Source: Panorpa germanica (lineage: Eukaryota > Arthropoda > Insecta > Mecoptera > Panorpidae). Taken from it: a DNA stretch of 64,000 nt. Below, one piece after another: positions 24,522-35,365 of this stretch. The position numbers were made by a program, and so were the translations under genes. Position 1 is the stretch's first letter. Every line of letters begins with the position of its first letter. Below the pieces are notes generated by a model. That model saw only the letters and a program-made list of their open reading frames with translations. It made no database searches and was not told the origin of the DNA. The stretch lies in assembly GCA_963678705.1 (NCBI GenBank), contig OY783203.1:1302001-1366000 (forward strand), read 5' to 3'.

Positions 24522-27500
24522 AGTGTTTTCAAGAGGTACAGCGGATCATCTTTACCTTGATATGCAGTAATTAATGTATAAATTAGCGTTGACATGTAAC
24601 GTTAAAAATCTATCCGCAAGATCACTAATAGATCGTTAATAATATAAAATATACGCGTAATTTAAGTGTTATATAAATTTGACCTTTGTTAGGAATCAAC
24701 TGGTAATGTAGTATATACACTACCATTACATATACTAGTAAATTTTAAATTTGTATTATTTTTTAATTGTAAATATTGTACTTGACTTGATATTATAATA
24801 ATTTGATTTTATAAGCGCTAATACAAATTACAGCACTGCACAATAACTAATTAATAAATTAACAAAGTGCAGTAAGATATTCTTTTTACTTTAGTATGTT
24901 TTCAAAATAAATGATAATATAATTGTATAAAAATATTTATAATAAAGTATTTAAAACAAAACTCATTTTAATGTGTTTTTTATTGTTAAAGTTTTGTATA
25001 TAATATAAAAAATATTTCATTTATCTATTTAAACAGCATTATCAATTATTTTTATTTATTTACTAAACACAACTACAAAGCCTGAACAACTAGATTCTGA
25101 ATAGGTACTCGACCCTTTTGTTAGAGATCACATTCAACACCGTAATTTCATTAGATATTACGACTTACTATTGAAACATTTTTGTTTAATTAAAGTACTA
25201 CTTAGAATTTTTTAAAATAGCATAAGTAAGGGTTTTATTAGTGTCTTTTTTTGATGTCGCATTAGTCTGTACGTTAAAAGTACAACACATTTAGTACACT
25301 CATGTCTAAATACTGTCCAGTTTTGAATGAAAATATATAAATTTTGGATGTCGCAACAGTCTGTACCATCCATCATATTCGATAAATTAATACGATAATA
25401 AAAGAGGTTGCCAAAGAGATATTGACTCTTAATTCAAATGATACGTTAACGAACTTAATTACAAGTAGTGATTTTAAAATGTACGGCTAAACTTATACAT
25501 ATTCCTGTGGTTCTTTGATTGATTCAAACGAGACTCTATGCTCCATGCTTCGAGCTTTATCTATGAAGTGGATTTGATTTCTACATTTCATAATGTAAAA
25601 CAATCCGACGCTTTTATTTAAAAAATATTATTATGCTGAATATTTCGCTATTCCATATGTTATGTCTGTCTTTCCCTCTTTCTATATACTCGTCTTTTTT
25701 TATCTATAAAGAAGTAAGGTTCTTAACCAGGGGTGAGTGATCCCTTGGGGCTGTAAGAAAGCGAGACGTAGCGATAGATTTTTATCTTCTGGATTTAAAA
25801 TAAAAAAATAAAAAAGCTGTCTCTTGTTACCTGCGTGAGAATGGATTTTCATCTCTTCTTTAAACAAAACCAAAAGTTAAACATCGCATCGCCTAAATGC
25901 AAGAATAGAAAAAGATAGATGCGTGGTGTGCATAGATGAAGTGGTTTGTAACAAATCTAATTTAAAACAATACATCACACAAAAATCTAAACACTTTTTA
26001 GTGAGAGAAGAGGGAGAATTACAGAACCTGTATTAAGGTTCAAAGGATTCAAAGGATTCTTGCCACGAAAAGATAAACAACTATAAACAATTATTATTAG
26101 TAGTTAAGTTATCTGTGCCTCATTCTTGCTTGTTTATAGCATCCTCGCGATCAACAAATTCATCGCAGTTTCAATCACACACATATAATAATTGTAGACA
26201 TACATGATGAACAAAGTGGACCGAAATTTCCGATTTCAACTCTCCAAATGTTTGACCAGAACGAAGGTCACTTTCAAGATATCATTTCAAGAAGTTATTA
26301 ACTGTAAATGTGCCTCTATGTAAAGGAAAAAGAATACAAAAGATATCTCCAATACTTTTTGTTTTATGATTTTTTTAAAACAGGGAAGTTCCCGCGCCGC
26401 ACTCTGTATTTCAATCAAACAATAAAAAAACGAATTATTTTTATATGCAAAAGATTTAGCAATCGTCTTCCCTTAAAAGTCCTCTCCAAAAAACCTGTTA
26501 ATAGTTAACACGGGATATAAGCTTGTTATGATATAGCATGTTTTATGTTCATATCACGGCGTTTACGCATTAACTTGGCTTAGCGTCTCCAGGGGTGAGT
26601 GGTGAGGGTCGTGAGGTCACACACCGATGCCGACGGATTCCGACGGTTGCCGACTCCAGCACCACCGCACACGTATTATGTAATATGGGATTGAGCAGTA
26701 AATGAGTGTTTATAGCTGAGACATTACTCGCCAAGTTCTATATTACTCGACAAGCCACCAACCTTATAAATCGGAGAAGATTCCTCAACGTAAATAGCTT
26801 TCTAATATACGACATTACGGTTGACATATTTAATAAAAGGAAATATCAATCATACAAATTTATTACATTTTTATATATAAAATATATTTAAAAAAAAAAT
26901 ATTTATTTAATGTTAAAATATGTTAACTTTGAATTGGGCTATGTATTTATATTGTATTGTTTATTTTAATGTTTTTTGCTTTTACATAAATTCTCATATT
27001 TAATGACAGTAATAAACTCCGTGTTTCTTTTTCTCTTTTCTTCTTTTGTGTATCTCTGCCATCCATCTCTTTCTACCTTGTCTCTTCTCAGTACGTACTT
27101 TCCTGACTTCCTTAATTTCTTTACTGCTCCTCTCCCTTTTCCTTTACTTCCTTCCTTCTTCTCTATACTTCCGCTCTCCACCTCTTCCCTTCGTTATATC
27201 CTCTCATTACTTCCTATATTTTCTATTTTCTAGTTTCTATTTCTTTCTTGCACATTCTGAACTGCTGCCTTTCTCTTCATTTCCCATTCTGAATCTTGTA
27301 GTTCTCCTTACGCTTCTTGCTTCCTTTCGTCCCATAGACTCCACCACCACCCTCTCACCTAGTATCTTCCTAGTATTGTTTTATTGTTCTTATTTTTGCA
27401 CAGAATTAACCGTGAAAATAATTGGTCAATAGAGTTTAAGAAAGTAGTTCTATTGCAGTTATTTCGATATAAAACAAAGGATTTACGGCCTTATTGATAT

Positions 27501-28135
27501 GAGAATTCAGATTTACTGCCTTTGGCACTGTGGCACTGGACCTAAACAATCATTGAAATGTTTTTCAAACAAAGTAAATACTTCAAACTCTGAATAGAAG
27601 CAGAGTTATTTAAAATAAACTATTTTGATTGTGAAGAATCGAATGACAACTAAATCTACCTTTAGAAATAATATTATAAACAAATGCCTTTGTGTATTGA
27701 ATAAAGATTTTCATTTTTATAACTTAACAATTGTACATTATTTTAAATACTATTCTATTAATAATATTTTAGTTCTTTTATATTTGCTTAAATTGAATAA
27801 TTATTATTTGAATTAAAATTAAAATTTGTAAAAAATCATATTATAGTTATTCTCTTTTTAATTTAATTTACGTAACGTCAGCCTATTTCCAATTTTGAGT
27901 CCTAATAGCGCGCTGTTTCGCGCTGTTGGAACGAGCGAATAGGAAATATATTTCTTTAATAGCTTCAATTTTCTATGAAATATTTTTCAGAGTTATATTT
28001 TCTGGATTGATTCTTATCAAATTATATTGATTGGCTGTAACCCACATACATGAGGCACGACCTCCTAATACTGCCAACATAACAGGAGGTCATCGGTGAA
28101 AGAACTTAACATCAGAATTAGTTAAATAAATTTTA
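24522..28135. other. Intergenic stretch
   Basis: No supported exon. It holds a partial direct repeat of TGATGTCGCATTAGTCTG (about 25250) and TGGATGTCGCAACAGTCTG (about 25346), a CpG-rich patch at about 26575-26680, and a strongly pyrimidine-rich tract at about 27020-27260 whose long open frames are compositional. SINE tail pieces occur at about 27868-27925 and 28050-28100. Confidence 0.5.
28050..28100 (+). mobile_element. SINE-like tail fragment
   Basis: TACTGCCAACATAACAGGAGG followed by TCATCGGTG is the complement-strand form of the tail seen at about 21280-21330, 35975-36030, 4795-4815 and 42757-42800. The piece is short and has no tRNA head. Confidence 0.4.
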
Positions 28136-28280
28136 TCATTGTATTCATAATTGAATCAAATTAACAGATGTTTCATTCCATCAACTTTGTTGGTTAATCT
28201 CTTCGAACAGTTTGTGAACTGCAGTCTCATTGTTCGAGTCAATCGATCAATTCATCGACAATCCAACGATTCTGTAAACT
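28136..28280 (+). promoter_or_regulatory. Core promoter and leader exon of JHAMT-like gene 1
   Basis: The stretch from ATCATTGTATTCATAATT (about 28136) to CTG|GTAAGTTAAA (donor at 28281) is matched by the same arrangement at about 31519-31663 ahead of the second gene, including GCAGTCTCATTGTT near the likely start of transcription. A noncoding first exon is then spliced to an acceptor at about 28482, 16 nt before the ATG. This is inferred from the paralog comparison. Confidence 0.45.
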
Positions 28281-28497
28281 GGTAAGTTAAACATTGCACT
28301 AGTAAAGATTCGTTGATGTCGCTTAGTTTCCTCATCGTGACAACAAAATATATAATTTGTTATCATATTATACATAATATATATTATATTATATTATATA
28401 TGTTGTTTAGTTTTTAAATAACTTGAAATAACTTGTAAGAAGAATATTTGCAAACACATACCTTAAAGTTGCGTATATTTTCAGAATTATAAGCGAC

Positions 28498-30519
28498 ATG
28501 TTTGCCGAGAAGAAGTATTACGACAGCAGGGGTATATATAAAGTATCTAATGCAAACGCAGCTAGATCTGCTCTGGCCAAATCAGTGGATAAACTTTTCT
28601 CACCTGAAAAGCTTGGCAACACAGATAATGTGTTGTATATTGGTGTTGGAAGTGGCCAGTGTAAAATTTTTTTCAGGTTACTTTCAGTAGGGTTAAAACA
28701 AATTGCAGAAAATATAAAAAGAATGGTTGTAACCGATCTATCACCGGCGCCAATTGAGAGTTTGAAAAGATCAATCCCCGAAAGAGAGACTGGTATATCG
28801 TTTAAACATATTGATCTTCTAACGGAAAATATGGATCCCCCAGAAAAATTTGAGTGCGTTATATCAATGTTCAGTTTCACTACACTTGCTTTCTGGGTTG
28901 AGGAATTGAAGTAAGTTTGCATGACAGATGTTACTCAAGGTATTCAAGTTAATTAACAAATGACCCAATAATCGTGAATGTAAACTTAATATACTTGTTG
29001 TTATATTCATGCTAAAAATTTTACGTAAATCTAAGAATTTAATGATCAAAATTTAAAAAAAACATTTAAGGCGTATGGTTCAATCATTGTTCGATCATTT
29101 GAAAATCGAAGTGATCAGCATGGTCGTTCCCACGTTCTCATGACTTAAATTTGAAAATTGTGATCGTTACTGCCCACCTTTAATAAAGTACTGTTTATGA
29201 CATTTGTGCTTTTACGATATTCTGAGATGGATTGTCAAGAAAAGTTTAAAGCAAAAAATGTTTGAAGTTTATTTTCTAGATAGACAGAAACAGCATTAAA
29301 GTCTTATAAATCTGTCAATTATCACAATTTCTGCAAATTGAATTTGCTTTTAGATATTGCTGCAATGCTACTATGTTCGTTGTTTAAATTTCAGTTTTGT
29401 GTTAACCAGAGTAAAGAGCCTGTTGAAAGAAAATGGAACAGGAGTTTTTGTATTCGAATCGTACAATTACTTTTATTCGCAAATTATTGAAGAATTAGCA
29501 AAACAAGATCCATGGAAAGAATATTTATCCGATATACCTCGTGCATGTGGTAACTTTTGCCCATACTTCACGCATAAAAGAATTTCAAAAGCTTTAATAG
29601 AAGTTGGCTTAAGGGAAAAGCTTTGCCATAGCAATAATATATCTACATGGTATACTACTTTTGAAGAATTGCGAGGTAATTTATTATTGCAATTGTTGTA
29701 TTTAATAAGTATCTGGAAATGTAATAAATTATCAGTAATCAAATATTAATGACATACTGAACTAATTTGTACGAGCAATTTTTCAATTATGTAGTACACT
29801 TTTCTTCTTCTAATATTCTAAACTCATAACGTTATTACAAGTCCATTAAATAATTAATAGGAAAACAAAAGAATTTAAAAAAAATTAATGTAAATCTGTA
29901 TCTTTAATGTATTCATGTATCAACTGCTATATTATTATTAATAAATTTTTTTATAGAAGACGTGCGTAATAGTTATAAGTTTGATGCACTGATTCCTGAC
30001 GAAAAACTTGATAGCTTTTATGAGCAAGTCCGCCTTCTAATGATAAAGAAAGAATACGTAGAATATGAGAATGGCAAAATTAGCCGGTTCGTGATACAGG
30101 ACAATAATATTACATTGATATTCAAGAATATGCCACCAGATCCATCACAAAGCAATGATGATTCAGTCAGAACACTATCATTCGAAAGAGAAGCTGTCAG
30201 ATTAAAAGCTAGAATAGACCGCTGCAACAACTGTGGTAGGAAAGCAGTCTGTGACAAAACAGCCTCCGTCAAACCAGGTTGTAGTAATCTAGAGAGTGGA
30301 GCAGCAACAGCCACAGCCAGCAGCAATGCAGGAATTCAGCCAGCAGGAAATCAGGCAGCAGGAAATCAGGCAGCTGGAAATCAGGCAGCTGGAAATCAGG
30401 CAGCTGGAAATCAGGCAGCTGGAAATCAGGCAGCTGGAAATCAGGACAGGCAGAACATTAACCAGCCAAAAAACGGTAAAAAAACAAAAAAAAAAGGTAA
30501 CACAAAGAAGAAGAGGTAA
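28498..30519 (+). CDS. JHAMT-like SAM methyltransferase with pentapeptide-repeat tail (gene 1)
   Basis: Exons 28498-28910, 29395-29675 and 29957-30519 give 418 residues. The first 290 or so follow the layout of juvenile hormone acid O-methyltransferase: SAM motif I VLYIGVGSG (45-53), MVVTDLSP (76-83), HIDLL, the FECVISMFSF strand, SLLKENGTGVFVFES, WKEYLSDIP ahead of CPYF, and TTFEELREDV near the family's C-terminal region. Family members act in the cytosol and transfer a methyl group to a carboxylate, but divergence here is high and the substrate is unknown. Beyond the domain are a cysteine cluster (RCNNCGRKAVC, 320-330), a run of PAGNQ plus six AAGNQ units (360-394) and a basic tail KKTKKKGNTKKKR. 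JHAMTs usually stop near 270-290 residues. The gene is followed by a closely similar copy on the same strand. Confidence 0.75.
30329..30450 (+). repeat. 15-bp coding minisatellite (AAGNQ codons)
   Basis: Seven nearly identical 15-nt units of the form GCAGCTGGAAATCAG, preceded by a degenerate one, inside the last exon of gene 1. The near identity of the units suggests recent expansion. Confidence 0.9.
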
Positions 30520-30611
30520 CGAAGCAGTCAGCAGGATAACAGTTAAAAAAGAAGAAAAAAATCATTGTAAAGGAGGTAAAATAGGTATTCGTAATTCTAC
30601 CCCATAATTCA

Positions 30612-30642
30612 GGTATATTTATAATTCCATAATAGTCCTGAT
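30612..30642 (+). promoter_or_regulatory. Conserved 3' UTR element, copy 1
   Basis: A 31-nt block (TATATTTATAATTCCATAAT and onward to CCTGATGT) is identical at 35335-35365, about 60-90 nt after each stop codon of the paralogous methyltransferases. It marks the shared 3' UTR of the duplicated unit. Confidence 0.6.
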
Positions 30643-31299
30643 GTGCATTTGACGATTTATGTTTATAATGAAATGTTGTTACTTCTATTGGTTTTACTTT
30701 ATTACTGTTACTGTTATGAAACGTTTGTATTATTGGACATCAAGTCTATGTTTTTATTACAAGACATACATATTTTTACAATAAATAAATTTTTCTGTGT
30801 TTTATTTTTAAAACAATACAAGCATGAACATATGACAGAGCTAATATCACTTATGGGCTACTTTTGATGTTATAGATACGCATATACGCATGCGTCAGAA
30901 AACAATACGATAAAGAATGTTTTTCTTTCTTAATTTCACCACTGTTTTAAATGATTTATTTAATTTATGTGTCGCTTTATAATGAATTTAGAAATTGAAC
31001 GTACAATTATAATCAAATAATATTTTGATTATGATTATGCAGTAGCAACATAACAAGACCATAAGAGCAAGGAAAACCAGTTTTGTCATGGTTTTGTAAT
31101 ACGTTTTTCGTAGTTAATTCTATCATAAATGATATTACTGCTAAAGATCAAAGAAAAGTAAAATAATTGTAATTTATACCAATTACGGATTTACGGTATT
31201 TCGACGGCACAGTGACTGAGAGCATTTGTATTTAACGTCTCAATGCTGTGTCTTCAAGTTTTGGGTTAAGGTGTTATCAGAGATAAATTGATTATGTGC

Positions 31300-31345
31300 T
31301 CACATTTATGACCATAAAAACTGTCAACATAGTAGAAGACTGTCA
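31300..31345 (+). mobile_element. SINE-like tail fragment
   Basis: CTGTCAACATAGTAGAAGAC with flanking TGACCAT and TCAATGATA matches the tail of the SINE-like family in the same orientation as 28050-28100. Confidence 0.35.
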
Positions 31346-31518
31346 ATGATAAAACTCAGCACCGGAAATGAGATGAAATTAAATATATGAAATGAACATT
31401 TCATCTGCACATTGTAAGAAGAAATTCATGAATTCAATATATTTTAATTGTGAAATACAATGAACATTTTTCAGATTGTCTTTGGTATAAAAAGAAAGAA
31501 TTGTTTATTTAAATGTGG

Positions 31519-31663
31519 AATTATCATTGTATTCATAATTAATAGAGATTTTTTTCAGTTTGGATCAGTTTGTTGGCTAATCTCTTTGTGTTAACAGCTT
31601 GTGAACAACAGCGCAGTCTCATTGTTGCATCATTGCAATTTATTCAACAATTTGATGATCTGG
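31519..31663 (+). promoter_or_regulatory. Core promoter and leader exon of JHAMT-like gene 2
   Basis: Counterpart of 28136-28280: ATCATTGTATTCATAATT, GTTGGCTAATCTCTT, GCAGTCTCATTGTTG and a CTG|GTAAGTTAAA donor at 31664. The leader exon is probably joined to the acceptor at about 32634 just before the ATG. Confidence 0.45.
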
Positions 31664-31868
31664 TAAGTTAAATATTGTAGTAGAACCTGTAGTTTCTAAT
31701 TAATTCAAAGTAATTATTTTAAACATCCTCATTTGCAACTCGATTCGCTCGACATTCATTAACCCCAACCCCGTATTCATAGAGGGCGCATTTGTTTTGA
31801 ATAGAACCGCGCATAATGAAGACGAAATGTTTCTCGCTTATACTTGCGTGTCGATCGCGTTATGTGAA

Positions 31869-31899
31869 CACGCGTTAACGCACGATGCGTTAACGCGTG
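31869..31899. repeat. Perfect 14-bp inverted repeat with 3-nt loop
   Basis: CACGCGTTAACGCA-CGA-TGCGTTAACGCGTG, in a CpG-rich island (about 31740-31930) inside the leader intron of gene 2. See findings. Confidence 0.9.
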
Positions 31900-32650
31900 T
31901 CGTTATGTGATGGATATGCCTGCCCAAGCATCATCTTCCTTTGTTTTGTTCGAAAGACGATCAATTATTTTAAAGCAATCTGTATTCTACCCTCAAACTT
32001 CGAAATAAATTTAACAATTGATCGTGACAATTGCTAAAAAGATACTGTGATTAGATAAGATAACTGTGATAATTTATTGAAAATATGTATGTCAAATGAA
32101 TGTTCCTTTGGTTTTACTCCGTGTATATTGAAATTTTTAAATGGTTTTGGTTTCGCCTTCTTACGAGATGTAATCTTCAGAATGACTTATTTGGAAAGAA
32201 TTTCTTTTCTTTACTGAGGTGGCATGTAATCATTTATGAAAAATTTAAGTGAATTTAGAGTTCAAGTAAAAAGTTGTAGAGAAAGGAATAGTAAAATAAT
32301 GACCCCGACAGACATTTTAATATCAAAATTACATTAAATTTTTTTTACAAGTTTGTCTTATAATTTGAATTGGAGATTAAGTACTAAAAATCAACCATAT
32401 AGCTATATCTTTGTTAGCTCGCAATTGCGAATTTTAACTGTTCTCAACATTTTCAACAATGGAATATGTAAATATTTAAATGTCTGACAACCAACAGCTA
32501 AATATATAATTCGTATATCATTTTCTATCTACGATTGATTAAAAGTAATAAAGTTTATAAATAACTTTAGGTGTTAAATAGTTTACGGACATATATTTTT
32601 TACAAACATACATTAAAATAGCGATTATTTTCAGAATTTCAAAATTCAAC

Positions 32651-35283
32651 ATGTATCATCAAGATAAGGGTATATATACTCAACCTATTCCAAATAGATA
32701 TCAAAAAGTATTCGCCCACCAGCAGACTGAAACATTTTTGAATCCTGAATTTTATGATGGCGCAAAGTCTCTGTTGTTCATTGGATGTACCGACTGTTCA
32801 ATTTTATTCAAGATGGTAATACGAGGTCTACCAGCAACTGTTACAAGAGTCGTTGCAACTGATCTATCACCAGTATTGGTACACTACCTTAATCTGAAAT
32901 TCATTTACATGAGACCAATGCTGACGTTTAAAAATGTGGATCTTCTAGCTGAAGATCTGGATCTAACAGAAAAATTTGACCGTGTTATATCAATTTTCAA
33001 TTTCGCTACACTAGGATTCTGGCTTGATGAATTCAAGTAAGTAACTATTTTGTCTTTTTCACAGCATGAAGCATTCGCGCATAAGGTTACTATTCATACT
33101 CATTATATGATGTACATTAACTTTTATGCTAATACTTTATGCTCTAACCTTAAGTTCTAAATTTAGAAACTAGGACTAAATAGAGTAAAATTTGGCGTGA
33201 GAGCAAAGGTAGGTAATAATTTGAAACAAAGAAGTATTTTAAAGTTTTACTGTGAAACATATTGCCTTCTCAAAATATTCAACAGACGGCTCTCTCTCAC
33301 ATGATTCTGCTGATGATCTGATTACGTAGCAGATGCATTTAAATGTGTTGATACTTCGGTACAGATCGATTTTTGTACGTAAAATAAAAAAATAAAAATG
33401 AATGGCATTAAGCTATTGATAACGAATGGTTTTTGTTATCGCAACCTTATTTTCATTATTAATTTGTATTTTGTAATTATTCAAGGTATATGATTCAAAC
33501 GTGTTCGTTCTTTTACTGAGTTATCACATGCATGTATGAACAATCTGATTAATTTACTAAACTTCTAATAACATATCTATGATCTATGAAGGTTTAAATT
33601 TAAACAAGTCTCGTAGGTTCTAAGAGCGGCCTATCATTTTATAGAGCTGTATCCGGGGAATACACAGGATCACAGGATCACAGTTAATCATAGGAGTTCA
33701 TAGAAAACTCTTAATAATATTATCAATTGTCAATTAACTAATGCTATATGTTTTTAAATTTTAGTCCTATGTTGACAAAAGTAAAGAGCCTCATGAATGA
33801 AAATGCAATGGGATTTTTCCTTCTCGAAACATACAATTACTTGTATGGCCAAATTGTTGAAAATTTAGCAAAACGAAATGACTGGAACCAATTTTTATCC
33901 AATATACCTAAGTCACCTGGTAGTTTTTGTCCGTATTTCTTTAATAAAAGAATTTCAGAAATTTTAAAAGAAGTTGGCTTAAAGAAAATTGAATGCACTA
34001 TTGATGAAACGGATTATGTATACAACAATTTTAAAGAACTTCTAGGTAATTCTTAGAGTTGTACTCTGAGTATATAACAAGTATCTAAAAATATAATGAT
34101 CATTATTTTCAAATCAAATTTTAAAAACTTATAAAACTAGTTTGTATGAAATAATTATGATATAGTTAGTTTTTTATAGTTTTGCAATACTTTTCTCGCA
34201 AGAGTTAGCATTAAAAGATAAATTAATCAGTATAAAAAACATAAAATAAATTAAAATTCTTATATGAATCTGGTTTATAATATATTAACTTAAAAGATTT
34301 ATGTTGTTTTAAATGTTATTCTTTTAGATGACGTGAATAGTAATTTTTTATTTCCACGACTGATTCCTGATGAATTGCGTAATCATTTTTATGCTGAAAT
34401 GCAACTTGAAATGATAAAAAGGGATCACATAATCGTTGAGGAAGAGACAGAACTCAAAGTTCATACACAATATCAAAATCTTGTAGTTATATTCAAAAAT
34501 GATCTGACACCACCACCTCCATCACCACCCATTAAATTACCCGACAGCTCATTATCCTACACAGCCAGAACAGACAGCAGTGAAGCTGGCAGCCGATACT
34601 TCGAAAGCTGGGAAACCAACAGCGAAGGAAGCTACAGCAATGAAACTTACAGCGAAGCAGAAGCAGGTATAACACCCTGTTGCGGAAGAAAAATCTATAA
34701 AGAAGAAATCGAGTATTATGAAAAACAGAAAAGAGACGAGCAACTAGAAAAAGAAACAGAAAAGCTGGAAAAATTAAAACAACAAAAGTTCAAGGAGTAT
34801 GCAGCAAAGCAATTAGCAGCAAAGCAGTCAACAGCAAATCAAGCAGCAGCAAAACAGCCAGTAGCAAAACAACAAGCAGCACCAAATCAGAAACCAGCAA
34901 GAAATCAAGTATCAGCAAAGCAACCAAAAGGAATTCAGTCCGCAAGAACTCAACCAGAAGTCAAGCAGTCAACATCAAAGCAATCTGTAGCAAATCAACC
35001 AGCAACAAAGCAGCCCACAAAAAATCAGCAAGCAGCGAATCAGACAAAAGTCAAACAGCCAACAGCAAAACAAGAAGCAGCGAATGAGGCAACAACAAAG
35101 CAGCCAGCAGCAAATCAGTCAACAGCCAATCTGCCAGCTTCAAATCTATCAGCTGCAAATGAACCAGCAGCAAATCTAACAATGGAAAATCAGGCATCAG
35201 CAAATCTGCCAAGTGAAAATCAGCCAACACCACAGCAGAAAAAAAAGAATAAAAATAGAAAGAAGAAAAATAAAAGGAAGTAA
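32651..35283 (+). CDS. JHAMT-like methyltransferase paralog with long A/K/Q-repeat tail (gene 2)
   Basis: Exons 32651-33036, 33765-34045 and 34328-35283 give 540 residues. Intron positions and phases equal those of gene 1, and the middle exon is 281 nt in both, so the pair arose by tandem duplication. Conserved landmarks are VVATDLSP (68-75), NVDLL, FDRVISIFNF, SLMNENAMGFFLLETYNY, CPYFFNKRISEILKEVGL and a CCGRK motif. SAM motif I has degraded to LLFIGCTDC (41-49), losing two of the three glycines, so methyl transfer is doubtful. After residue 384 or so come more than 20 degenerate pentapeptides of the type AAKQ/TANQ, then a KKKNKNRKKKNKRK terminus. The tail could bind nucleic acid or be a disordered linker; no function is known to me. 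Confidence 0.7.
34794..35240 (+). repeat. Degenerate 15-bp coding repeat
   Basis: Tandem 15-nt units coding for x-A-x-(K/N)-Q, far more diverged than the corresponding units of gene 1, occupying about 150 codons of the last exon. Confidence 0.85.
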
Positions 35284-35334
35284 TAGCAGTAAATGAGTGA
35301 TACTTAGGTGTTCGCAATTCCCACTCCAATTTAT

Positions 35335-35365
35335 GTATATTTATAATTCCATAATAGTCCTGATG
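35335..35365 (+). promoter_or_regulatory. Conserved 3' UTR element, copy 2
   Basis: Identical over 31 nt to 30612-30642; see that entry. Confidence 0.6.

Noticed and set aside
27046-27432. 128-codon hydrophobic frame
   Set aside because: Created by a pyrimidine-rich tract; no splice sites or domain.
28518-28922. 134-codon minus-strand frame opposite JHAMT-like exon 1
   Set aside because: Antisense shadow of a spliced, family-supported coding exon.
30296-30607. 103-codon plus-strand frame with QLEIR repeats
   Set aside because: Alternative frame of the AAGNQ minisatellite; the splice-supported frame is the other one.
35051-35329. 92-codon leucine-rich minus-strand frame
   Set aside because: Antisense of the A/K/Q repeat tail.
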